NCBI GenBank assembly: GCA_041392475.1
Contig: JAWKLZ010000001.1
Span: 2,976,001 to 3,040,000 of the forward strand
Length of the DNA stretch: 64,000 nucleotides
From: Chitinophagales bacterium
GTDB lineage: Bacteria; Bacteroidota; Bacteroidia; Chitinophagales; UBA2359
Direction of reading: 5' to 3'
Under the pieces are notes generated by a model that searched no databases, was not told the origin of the DNA, and saw only the letters and a list, made by a program, of their open reading frames with translations. Made by a program: the position numbers and the translations under genes. This document shows, in pieces, positions 24,914 through 34,000 of the stretch. How positions within the stretch are numbered: the stretch's first letter is position 1; every line of letters starts with the position of its first letter.

Positions 24914-25858
24914 TTATAAGAAAATCTTCACAATAAAAAATAAATAAAATGTCAACAAGAACGCCCCTTGCCACCAATATACCCGCTTATCGTTGATAAG
25001 GAAAAAATACAAGACAGTAGCAACTACCATAATCGGAAAACTAAAGGTGATGATTTCGGCAGGAATCATCAGAGGACCTATTAGTGCAGGAATTCCCATC
25101 ACAGCAAAAATATTGAAGATATTGGAACCCACGATATTACCCACTGCCATTTCTGCATTGTTCTTTTTGACGGCGCTGATACTGACCAAAAGTTCGGGGA
25201 GTGAAGTACCAACAGCTACGGCACTTTGAGCGATTACGTCTTTACCGATGTTCAACAAAGTAGAAAGTTGAATGATGGATTCGATGTTGTATTTGGCGGC
25301 AAGGTAAATGAAAAAACCACTGATAACCAATACAGGAACAACTTGCCATTGAAGTTTTGGAGCGATATAATTGACATCTGCTCTTTGTATATTTCTTATT
25401 TTCCGTCCACTCTGAAAAGTTGCAAACAAATAAGCAATGACACCAGCTACACACAAAAGTCCTTCTTTGAAGGTAAATACACCATCCCAAATCGTGATTC
25501 CCAACAAAGCCACAGAACCTAAAAACATGATAATGTCTATCCGTGCCAAATTCATATTCAGCACCATTTTACGCCCAATCACTGCAATCGTTCCCATCAC
25601 AAGAAGTGTATTCGCAATATTAGACCCTACCACATTGCTCACCACAATTTCGGATGCATCGTTCATCACCGCAATGATACTCGACACCAATTCAGGAAGT
25701 GAAGTACCCATTGCCACAATCGTCACACCAATAATGAAGGGAGGAACACCCAAAAAAAGGCTTATTTTTTCGGCGGCATCAATAAAAAAATCGGATGCTT
25801 TGAGCAATACTACCAAACTGAATACGAACACTATCAGCCACAACAAAGCTTCGGGCAT
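24914..25858 (-). CDS. Calcium/sodium antiporter of the CaCA family (YrbG-like)
   Basis: A 314-residue inner-membrane antiporter with ten hydrophobic segments in two inverted halves. Each half carries the alpha-repeat: GTSLPELVSSIIAVMNDASEIVVSNVVGSNIANT (about 51-85) and GTSLPELLVSISAVKKNNAEMAVGNIVGSNIFN (about 216-249). These Glu and Asn residues form the ion sites. It exports Ca2+ (or K+) in exchange for Na+ or H+. The gene lies 41 bp downstream of the start of the DUF4874 gene on the same strand, so the two are probably cotranscribed, with the antiporter first. Confidence 0.93.
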   Translation of the reverse strand: MPEALLWLIVFVFSLVVLLKASDFFIDAAEKISLFLGVPPFIIGVTIVAMGTSLPELVSSIIAVMNDASEIVVSNVVGSNIANTLLVMGTIAVIGRKMVLNMNLARIDIIMFLGSVALLGITIWDGVFTFKEGLLCVAGVIAYLFATFQSGRKIRNIQRADVNYIAPKLQWQVVPVLVISGFFIYLAAKYNIESIIQLSTLLNIGKDVIAQSAVAVGTSLPELLVSISAVKKNNAEMAVGNIVGSNIFNIFAVMGIPALIGPLMIPAEIITFSFPIMVVATVLYFFLINDKRVYWWQGAFLLTFYLFFIVKIFL

Positions 25859-26082
25859 GGAAATACAATTAATTTATTAGAAAAATGTAAAATGTGCAAT
25901 CAGAAGAAATTTAATGGTTAGTTGGATAAAATCACATTTATAAAGATGACAGTAAGAAGTTGCCAGACTATAACAAAGAAATCCCTTCAAAAAGTTGCAA
26001 AGGTAAGAATATTTAACATTTGAATATCTGAGAAAGATTTTTTTGTTACTTTTATAAAAAAATACGATATAGCAAATATCCC

Positions 26083-27177
26083 ATGAATTGTCAAAAAGCC
26101 ATACAATTATTAGAAACAAATCCTCCGCAATTTTATGCTCAATTTGAAGGAATCGTCTTCAAGGTCGTGGATAAATTTTGTGAACAAACACTTGCCAAGT
26201 CATTGCAGCAAGCAGACCTTTTTGTGCAAGTAAAAAAAAGACTCCCTAACCGCCTCGCCAAAGTCTGCAAAAAGGTAAAAGAGGAAGTTTATTTCATCAC
26301 CATCCTCGCCAAATCCATCCAAATCATTTGTGAAGACATTTTGGATGCCGCCTTGATGCAGCAAAAATCACCACAATTGCTGCTTAGATACCAAGATTTT
26401 ATCAAAATGCGGGTCATCAGTTTGGTCAATACACAATACTTTAGAGTCGAAGACGAAGAAGACGTACAGCAGATGACGCTTCAAAAAATATTACAAAAAA
26501 TTCGAGGTGGCAAACTCCAAAATTACCGAGCCGAAGACAATGCATTGTTCAGCACTTACTTCAAAAGAACGATTGAAAACCAATTTATTGACATCCATCG
26601 GGTATTGTATGAAAGTCAAAAACGCCAACAAGCAAGCGAACTGAAACCTGAATTGGTCGAAAGTCAAGCGGGCATGAGTTACCATCTATTTGACGACATT
26701 TCAGGGGCTTTTGACCGAGAAATGCAGGTAAAACAATTGACCGTCCTATTGCGTACTTTCACCGAAACGAACCGCACAAAGTTTGAAACTTGCCTCAAAA
26801 CCAACTATTACCTCATCCTCTTGCAGACAGATGCCCAACGGCTTCAATTGTCTGCTCAACAAATCAAGGAGTTCTTACGCTTTTTTGGCATTTCCTATCA
26901 GCACGTCAACAGCAAAGAAGTATGGGAAGTATTGAATCCGTACATCGTCGTTTTTGAAGGAAAAGAAACATCTGCGGAAAATCTCCGAAAATGGTTTACC
27001 CGCTACCGCAACAAAATATTGGCACGTCTGATGTCCGAAAGTTTGGCGGACTACAATGAGGACGCATCGGATGGCGAATTTTTGGAAATGCTTTTTCAAA
27101 AAATCAACAGTGATAGAATGGTTGGAAAAGCTGCTTATCAATGGTTTCGAGAAATTGTAGTCGCCTACTGTGAGTAA
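26083..27177 (+). CDS. Divergent sigma-70-like protein
   Basis: A 364-residue, highly charged protein without signal peptide or membrane segments. Residues 100-173 resemble sigma-70 region 2: a helix LLLRYQDFIKMRVISLV, the acidic EDEEDVQQMTLQKILQKI segment (core-binding 2.2-like) and ALFSTYFKRTIENQFIDIHR (2.4-like). Residues 15-88 look like a weaker second copy of the same fold. The C-terminal ENLRKWFTRYRNKILARLM (about 303-321) could be a degenerate region 4 recognition helix. The gene is followed after 135 bp by a protein with a zinc anti-sigma motif, which supports the reading. It could instead be a non-transcriptional helical protein. The usual ECF length is about 190 residues, so it is nearly twice as long. 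Confidence 0.6.
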   Translation: MNCQKAIQLLETNPPQFYAQFEGIVFKVVDKFCEQTLAKSLQQADLFVQVKKRLPNRLAKVCKKVKEEVYFITILAKSIQIICEDILDAALMQQKSPQLLLRYQDFIKMRVISLVNTQYFRVEDEEDVQQMTLQKILQKIRGGKLQNYRAEDNALFSTYFKRTIENQFIDIHRVLYESQKRQQASELKPELVESQAGMSYHLFDDISGAFDREMQVKQLTVLLRTFTETNRTKFETCLKTNYYLILLQTDAQRLQLSAQQIKEFLRFFGISYQHVNSKEVWEVLNPYIVVFEGKETSAENLRKWFTRYRNKILARLMSESLADYNEDASDGEFLEMLFQKINSDRMVGKAAYQWFREIVVAYCE

Positions 27178-27312
27178 GATTTGAAGAAAATAACCGTGAA
27201 CAACCAAAAATTTGAAAAAAAAGTTTCCCAAACATAGGAAAGTTTTCGTTGGAGTAGGACAGTAAAACAAACCAAGAACCGTCAATGATGAACCAGTAAA
27301 TGTAATGAAACA

Positions 27313-27936
27313 ATGAATCCAACAACTTACATAAACGAAAAAGGACATTTGAACCAATTAGGGCAAATGTTGTATGCAGACGCAATGAAGGTACAGAAAG
27401 TCAATCAGTTACCTACTGAACTACCTGAGCATGTATTTGACTGTGATTACTGCAATAAGCAAGTGCGAGTATTGTATAGCTTGATAGCCGATTTAGATTA
27501 TCCGCTTGAATCCCATCCTATTTTGGATAAATCAGAAAAATCGAGCCTGAGTCTTTCCGAAAATAGTGATAATTTGGACGATATACTTCAACAACTCATG
27601 GCTGAAGCCATACAAATTCCTGCTTATGAAAAGCTCATGGAAACACAAATGGCTTACCGAAACGAAGATGCCATTGGCATTTCTCTACAACAACCAACGG
27701 ACAATCAATTGTGTAAAGAAGGCGTAGATTTCCATTTCACCACCTCCCAAAAACTCCCAATTACCCTCACCATCGAAAGCCATCAAAAGCGGATTTTCAG
27801 AGAAAAATTTGAAGCCGAAACCACTCATATTCATGTAGATTTCCAACCAAAATCTGATTTCCCCACAGGATTGTATTATTGGAAATTGGTATTGAAGGGA
27901 AAGAAACCACTTGTTGGAAAAATATACATCTATTGA
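27313..27936 (+). CDS. Soluble protein with H-x3-C-x2-C anti-sigma zinc motif and Ig-like C-terminal domain
   Basis: A 207-residue protein. Near the N-terminus His40, Cys44 and Cys47 (EHVFDCDYCNKQV) match the H-x3-C-x2-C motif of zinc-binding anti-sigma factors such as RsrA, which hold an ECF sigma factor inactive. Unlike most such proteins in Bacteroidota it has no transmembrane helix. The C-terminal 80 residues form a predicted beta-sandwich (LPITLTIES...GLYYWKLVLKGKKPLVGKIYIY) like those of T9SS sorting or Ig-like domains, but no signal peptide precedes it, so it should be cytoplasmic. It follows the sigma-like gene and is likely its partner. The role is inferred from motif and neighbourhood. 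Confidence 0.65.
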   Translation: MNPTTYINEKGHLNQLGQMLYADAMKVQKVNQLPTELPEHVFDCDYCNKQVRVLYSLIADLDYPLESHPILDKSEKSSLSLSENSDNLDDILQQLMAEAIQIPAYEKLMETQMAYRNEDAIGISLQQPTDNQLCKEGVDFHFTTSQKLPITLTIESHQKRIFREKFEAETTHIHVDFQPKSDFPTGLYYWKLVLKGKKPLVGKIYIY

Positions 27937-27990
27937 ACTTTGTTTTGGGGTATTAGGGTATTGATGTGTTGGTGTTTTTTTTTGCCCTAA

Positions 27991-28130
27991 ACACAAGCAC
28001 ACACAACATTAACACTTTCTACACAAAAACAAAACCTCCCCAAGCAATACTGCAACACAATAACCCAAAAAACCACAAGCAACCTCAAAACTTCAACACA
28101 AAAAATCAATACAATATCAAAAACAATATC
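27991..28130 (+). promoter_or_regulatory. C-rich, G-poor 3' region, candidate Rho-utilisation site
   Basis: These 140 bp of plus strand contain 43 C and only 4 G by my count, directly downstream of the anti-sigma-like gene and without an intrinsic terminator. A long C-over-G bubble is the classic feature of Rho loading sites. It also overlaps the 3' end of the convergent AspT-like gene. Confidence 0.4.
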
Positions 28131-29734
28131 TGCGCTATCAAAATCTTAGAAATCAGCGCAATCGGAAACATCATGGCATACCCAAACATCGGAACTTTGT
28201 TGTTGCTGCGAGAACTTGCAAAATCCAAAATAGCGGGTTGATTCGCCACCATACCCGTCAACAAACTAAAGGGCATTTTCAATACTTTAAAACCCACCGC
28301 CAGCGTAGCAAAAGCGGTCAACATACTAATCAAACCACCCGCCACAAATGCCCACAAACCTGCAATAGAAAAACTCTGCATAAACGCATTGCCCGACCGC
28401 ACGCCAATACTCGTCAGCAACAAAATCAAACCAATTTGTTGGAGCGTCACATTCGCACTATACGGCAGCGACCACACCACAGGCCCCGTTCGCCGCAATG
28501 CCCCCAAAAGTAACCCAACAATCAATGGTCCCCCCGCATACCCCAACTTAAAGCTAAAATTGGGCCCAAACGAAAACTCAATACTTCCCAACACCAGACC
28601 CAAACCAATCCCCAAACCAAACGAAAACAAATTTACCTTACTCGATTCGGTATAAGAATCTCCAAAATAATCAGACAATTTATCCAAATCCTCTCGCCTC
28701 GCAATAAAGCGCACCCTATCTCCCATCTCCAAAACCGTATCCGCCTTTGCCAACATATCCATATCACCCCGTCTGATTCGGGTAATCACTGTATGGAATT
28801 TTTCTTGAATATTCAAAGAAGCAATAGTGCGTCCTGCAATCATCGTATTAGAAACAAAAATACGCCGTGAATCAAACTGACTCCTATCATACTGATACAA
28901 AGCATCGCTAAATTTACCAAAAGCCTGCGCAACAGTTGCCACATCCTCCTCGCTACCAATCACTACGATTATATCTCCTATTTCAAAAACCGTATCCCAA
29001 TTAATCAAGGCTTGATGCCCTTCGTGAAAAATTCTTCCAAAAGATACCTCCCATTCATATTCCTTCAATAAGTCCCGCAATTGAATATGGCAAACCGCTT
29101 CGTTGGTCACTTCAATAGAAACCGTTACCATCTTCTCTGCAATCGGGTAAATCTTCTTCAATTGATTCTGTTCCTCCACATAGTCCACCTTCAATACCTT
29201 CTCCATCAACACAATCGCTATGATGCTCCCAAAAACTCCCATCGGATAAGAAAACGAATAACCCACCACCGCCTCTTGAATCAACGTCGCAGCCGTTTCC
29301 TTATCTATCGAACTATGAATGTAATCCAACACACCCGCCAAAGCTGCCGTATTCGTGGTGCTGCCCGTATAAATCCCTGTAATCGTAGCTGCCGAAAATC
29401 CAAACAACAGCCACAAACCCGAGGCAATTACCCCCGAAAACACCAACATCATGAGAATGAAAAGAAAATCTCGGATACCATTTTTTTGGTAAGACGAAAA
29501 GAATGCAGGCCCTGAACTCAACCCAATCGAATATACAAACAGTGTCAAACCCAACAAAAAAATGATTTCGGGAATCTGCAAACGAGGATCAATCGCTCCA
29601 AATGCCAAACCTGTGAACAACACCGCTGCAACCCCCAAACTACTTCCTTTCACCTTTATTGTCCCCAATAAATAACCCAAAGAAGCCACCACAAAAAGCA
29701 ATAAAAGCGGATATTCGCTGAAAATTTCTATCAT
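28106..29734 (-). CDS. AspT/YidE/YbjL-type (AAE family) transporter with RCK domains
   Basis: A 542-residue inner-membrane protein with two blocks of about five transmembrane segments (about 1-175 and 385-542) that share the AAE-family duplication motif GLSSGPAFFSSYQKNG and GVRSGNAFMQSF. Between them lie two cytoplasmic TrkA-C/RCK-type domains (about 195-285 and 290-370). AspT exchanges aspartate for alanine; YidE and YbjL are uncharacterised or have been linked to amino-acid and dicarboxylate export, so the substrate here is open. The ATG at 29734 is preferred to a TTG three codons upstream. The gene is convergent with the sigma/anti-sigma pair and divergent from the CoA-transferase gene. 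Confidence 0.88.
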   Translation of the reverse strand: MIEIFSEYPLLLLFVVASLGYLLGTIKVKGSSLGVAAVLFTGLAFGAIDPRLQIPEIIFLLGLTLFVYSIGLSSGPAFFSSYQKNGIRDFLFILMMLVFSGVIASGLWLLFGFSAATITGIYTGSTTNTAALAGVLDYIHSSIDKETAATLIQEAVVGYSFSYPMGVFGSIIAIVLMEKVLKVDYVEEQNQLKKIYPIAEKMVTVSIEVTNEAVCHIQLRDLLKEYEWEVSFGRIFHEGHQALINWDTVFEIGDIIVVIGSEEDVATVAQAFGKFSDALYQYDRSQFDSRRIFVSNTMIAGRTIASLNIQEKFHTVITRIRRGDMDMLAKADTVLEMGDRVRFIARREDLDKLSDYFGDSYTESSKVNLFSFGLGIGLGLVLGSIEFSFGPNFSFKLGYAGGPLIVGLLLGALRRTGPVVWSLPYSANVTLQQIGLILLLTSIGVRSGNAFMQSFSIAGLWAFVAGGLISMLTAFATLAVGFKVLKMPFSLLTGMVANQPAILDFASSRSNNKVPMFGYAMMFPIALISKILIAQILFLILY

Positions 29735-29832
29735 GCGATTCAATATTTAGACCGCAAAGATACACTATGGAGTAAATGAAAATTAAAATGAGAATAAAAA
29801 TGAAAAACAAGCCCAACACAAATAAAAAAAAC

Positions 29833-30900
29833 ATGAACCTTCAAATCCTCGAACTCGCCAGCGTATTGGCAGGGCCCTCCGTTGGAATGTTCTTTGCCGA
29901 ATTGGGCGCAACCGTCATCAAAGTCGAAAACAGTCGAACAGGTGGCGACGTGACCCGCAGTTGGAAACTCCCTACCGAAGCCCCAAGTAATGACCAACTT
30001 TCCGCCTACTATTGCAGCGTCAATTGGAACAAACAAATACTGTTTGCAGACTTTACCAAAGCCAAAGATCGCCAAAAAATCTATGAATTGGTCAAAACAA
30101 CAGATGTGGTCATTGCCAATTTCAAACAGGGAGCAGACCAAAAACTGGGCATGGACTACGATACCCTAAAATCCTTCAATCCACAACTCATTTACGCACA
30201 ACTCACTGCATTTGGCACAGAAAGCAAACGCACTGCATTTGATGTGGTCTTGCAGGCAGAATCGGGATTTATGTATATGAATGGTAGCCCAGAAAGTGCG
30301 CCCGTCAAAATGCCTGTTGCATTGATAGACCTCTTGGCAGCCCATCAATTGAAGGAAGGCATTTTAGTAGCTTTGCTGCAAAGAGAACGCACCCAAAAAG
30401 GAGCTTTGGTGACAGCATCTTTGATGGAATCCGCCATTGCAGCCCTCGCCAATCAAGCCACCAATTGGCTCATGGCGCACCACATACCGCAAAGAATGGG
30501 CACCCTTCACCCCAACATTGCGCCTTATGGAGAAATGTTCACCACCAAAGACCAAAAATACATCGTGTTGGCAGTCGGCAATGACAAACAATTTGCAGCT
30601 TTGTGTCGGGTATTGCAGATAGAAGGTTTTTCCAAAGACCCTCGCTTTGAAACAAATGCCCAAAGAGTGGTTCACCGTCAAGCCCTACAAGATTTGCTTC
30701 AACCGCTTATTTTTCAGCATCTTCGAGAGGATTTATTGCAGCAACTTGAAGCCCAAGAAGTTCCTGCAGGTGCTATCCGAAACATGCAGGAGGTTTTTGA
30801 ATTGCCGATTGCTCAAAAAATGATTTTGAAGGAAACTACCGAAAATGGACAGGTGACTAAGCGGGTGAAAACAGTTTGTTTTGAAGTGAAAAATGAGTAA
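29833..30900 (+). CDS. CaiB/BaiF-family (class III) CoA-transferase
   Basis: A 355-residue enzyme that transfers CoA between an acyl-CoA and a free acid, in carnitine, bile-acid, oxalate or related acid metabolism. The N-terminus LQILELASVLAGPSVGMFFAELGATVIKVENSRTGGD is the family's conserved start. The nucleophilic Asp is expected in VALIDLLAAHQL (about 156-167). TASLMESAIAALANQA and the C-terminal EVPAGAIRNMQEVFELP motif are also present. The ATG at 29833 (MNLQILEL) is chosen because the 19 codons upstream are a Lys/Asn-rich leader made of a dispersed A-rich repeat. The natural substrate cannot be told. Confidence 0.9.
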   Translation: MNLQILELASVLAGPSVGMFFAELGATVIKVENSRTGGDVTRSWKLPTEAPSNDQLSAYYCSVNWNKQILFADFTKAKDRQKIYELVKTTDVVIANFKQGADQKLGMDYDTLKSFNPQLIYAQLTAFGTESKRTAFDVVLQAESGFMYMNGSPESAPVKMPVALIDLLAAHQLKEGILVALLQRERTQKGALVTASLMESAIAALANQATNWLMAHHIPQRMGTLHPNIAPYGEMFTTKDQKYIVLAVGNDKQFAALCRVLQIEGFSKDPRFETNAQRVVHRQALQDLLQPLIFQHLREDLLQQLEAQEVPAGAIRNMQEVFELPIAQKMILKETTENGQVTKRVKTVCFEVKNE

Positions 30901-30996
30901 AAAAAATGCCCAAGCATCACAAGACACTTAGGCGATTTTTACCAATATCAAATCCCCCAGACCTGATATGTTTCTGTTGTTTATTTTTCCTCAAAA

Positions 30997-31025
30997 ACAT
31001 CGGAAGTCTTCGAGACTTCCGATGT
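30997..31025 (-). terminator. Terminator of the beta-helix surface protein gene
   Basis: A 12-bp perfect palindromic stem (30997-31008 and 31014-31025, loop TTCGA) lies 15 bp after the leftward stop at 31040. It is followed on the minus strand by TTTTTGA. The arms CGGAAGTC/GACTTCCG resemble common Bacteroidota intergenic palindromes. Confidence 0.75.
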
Positions 31026-31039
31026 CTAACGGCTAAAAA

Positions 31040-34000
31040 CTACTTTTCTACCATCAATTTTTCATAAAACCGTTCCCCCAATTCAGTCTCCAATTCCAAG
31101 ATATACAAACCATTGGGGAGTTTGTCTGCTTCAAAAGTCACCCGATACAAGGTTTCTCCTTCAATCGGTTCTCCCTTCCATATAGCAGCCACCTTTCGCC
31201 CATCCATCGCATAGACCGACAAGGAGATTTTGGAGGTTTGAGCCATACTCAATTCGATGGTGGTTTCTTGACCAAAGGGATTTGGATAAACTGTTAATAT
31301 TTCATTTTCATTGAAGTTGTGGTTTTCACCACCCGATGTTTTACAGCCGCCTCTTCCTCGACCTCTTCCCGTTTTTCGTCCTACAAAGATGTCGTCTGTA
31401 GCAGTAGTTCCTGCACAATCCGTGATGGTGACATGGTAAAATCCCGATGTCAAACCTGTCACCTCATTGCCTGTTGTCAAGTCCGAAACAGAAACATTGA
31501 AGTCATTGAAGCCCGACCAAGTGTATGTATAATTTCCACAAGCACCATCACCTCCTTCTACTTCAATGGTAATAGAACCGTCCGCATCACCCACACAGGT
31601 TTCTAAACCTACTTCCACCGTCATGATTTGCGGCAGCGGATTGGAGGGCAAACCTGCGCTGCTCAATACTACTGTTTCATTGGTGCAGTTGTTGGCATCC
31701 GTTGCGGTAAGCGTCCATTCAGCACCATTGGCATACACGATTTGATAGTTCGCACAGCCCGCATTGGAGGAAGGATAATCATTGATGGCAGCAAAACCGC
31801 CTGAGCTATTGAAGTCTATGCTGTATGGAGTCGTGCCACCACAGATTTCTGCAATGAAAATGTTTTGTCCCGAACTATTCGTTCCTGTCACCTGTCCAGA
31901 ACCTTCCATGCTCGGCTCAAAGGCTTCGGGAACCGTGATGGTGGCACACTCGATGTCAAAACAACCATCTTGAATATAGCCTGTTAGGTAAATGTCGTCT
32001 AAGTTTGTTGTAATAGGGGAAGGATTGGGCAGGCAATCTTGACATTCGTTGTACACACACACCAAATAATTGCCTGCCGCCAAACCTCCAAAACTTGCGC
32101 TTGCTTCTCCTGATTCATAATTTGATCCCGTGTATTCTTGCAATAAAGTATTGCCCAGATTATCTTGAGTGTAGAGGAAAAAATATTGAAGGTAGTTGTT
32201 ATTTATTTGTTCATTGGTCGTACTGACTTCCACATTGCCGCCTGCACAAATCGTGGCTGCATTGGTGGTCAAAATACCTGATTCTGCCAAACAAGGTGTC
32301 GCAATTACCTCCGCCATTGCCGTGCCTGTACATCCTTCTTGATTGGTGACAGTGACGGTATAAACGCCTATTTCTGCTGTCGAAAAACTTTGAGATGTTT
32401 CGCCATTCGACCAAAGGTAGGTTTGTGGAGCCAAATCATATACCCCTGCGTCCAAGGTCGCTTCTCTCCCTCTGCAATAGTCAAAGGTGCCTGTGATGAT
32501 GGGCTGCAATGGGGCTAAGACTTCAATGGAAAGCATGGTATTGCCTTGACATCCATTGGCATCGGTGACTGTCACCAAAATTTTTCCTGTTTCTGGGCCT
32601 GCGTTCCAATAGACCTTTGAGGTGTTTTTATTTTCAGGATTTTCAGAAAAACTACCGTTCTGAATCGCCCAAGTGTAGGTGGCATAATTGTCAAAACCAT
32701 TGCTGTAATTGCCGCCTGAACCGAGTTCTTCATTCTTCAATACATATTTCAACTCAGAGGCTTCTGAACACACTATCCAGTTTTCGTTCAGTGTATTGTT
32801 GTTGAAGGCGGGTTTGGGATTTTCATTTTCAATAACGGTTACTTCGTCTGTACCTGTGCAGCCATTGGAGTTGGTGATGGTGACGGTGTAAGTGCCTTCA
32901 CTTACTTCAATGGTTCGGCTTGTTTCATCGGTTGACCATTTGTAGCTTGTCCAATTGCCAGAATCTAAAGTGGTAAAAGGTTCAGAAACACAATATTGTA
33001 AATTGCCTGTTATGGAAGGTTGGTCGGCTAATTCTGTCACAGTTACTTCGGCTGTTGCAGTACAATCATGGCTATCCGTAATCGTGACAGTGTAGATGCC
33101 TCCATTTGCTTCAATAGTAGGAGTTGTGGAATCATTCGACCAAAGGTAACTTGTCCAATTTCCTGCATCTAAATTGGTGGAATTGTCGGAAGCACAATAT
33201 TTTAAATTGCCTTCAATAACAGCCCCACTTTCATAAGCTCCCATATCTACTGTTTCGTTCACAATTCTGGAATTCCCTTCCAAATCAGTAGAAATATCCG
33301 CAATGGTTTCTGTTCCACTTTCTGCGCCATCCAAATCTGCTGCATTGTTGCCCATATCTATGGCTGGTGAACAAAACGAAATGCGGAGGTCATTGTTAGT
33401 AGGGTCTATGAATAAGGGGTCTTCATCTATGATAATGGTTCCTTCTGAATAACCTCCCTCTACAATACTATTACTGACAGCAGCTTCGCCATCTGGTCCA
33501 TTAAAAATCTGAGTGCCATTGCCCCAAAAAATACAATTTGCTACATCTGAAAAACCATCACGCTGGTTATAGATTCCACCTCCACCATGAGTACCTGCTG
33601 AATTGTTGGCAAAACTGCAATTGGTGACATAAGAAGAACAATCACTTGAATTGTTTATTCCACCACCATTAACCGCTGAATTGTTAGAAAAAACACTATT
33701 GGTCACATAAGATTTGCTGTCACTCATGTTGTTGATTCCACCACCGCTATAAGTTGCTGAATTGTTAGAAAAAATACAAGCATTTATGGATGATTCGGTG
33801 TTAAAATTGACATTGATACCTCCGCCACTTTCTGCAGAATTACGTAAGAAACTACAATTATCAATCTCATGATATTGGGTATCGAAACCACCGAAAAAAT
33901 AAATGGCTCCTCCCCAATTGGCAGCAGAATTATCAGAAAAAGTACATTTTTTTACCAAAATGTTGTTTGAACCTCCTACACTGGATATACCACCGCCATC

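Noticed and set aside
29741..29743. TTG at 29743 as the AspT-like transporter start
   Set aside because: The ATG three codons downstream matches the usual short N-terminus of the family.
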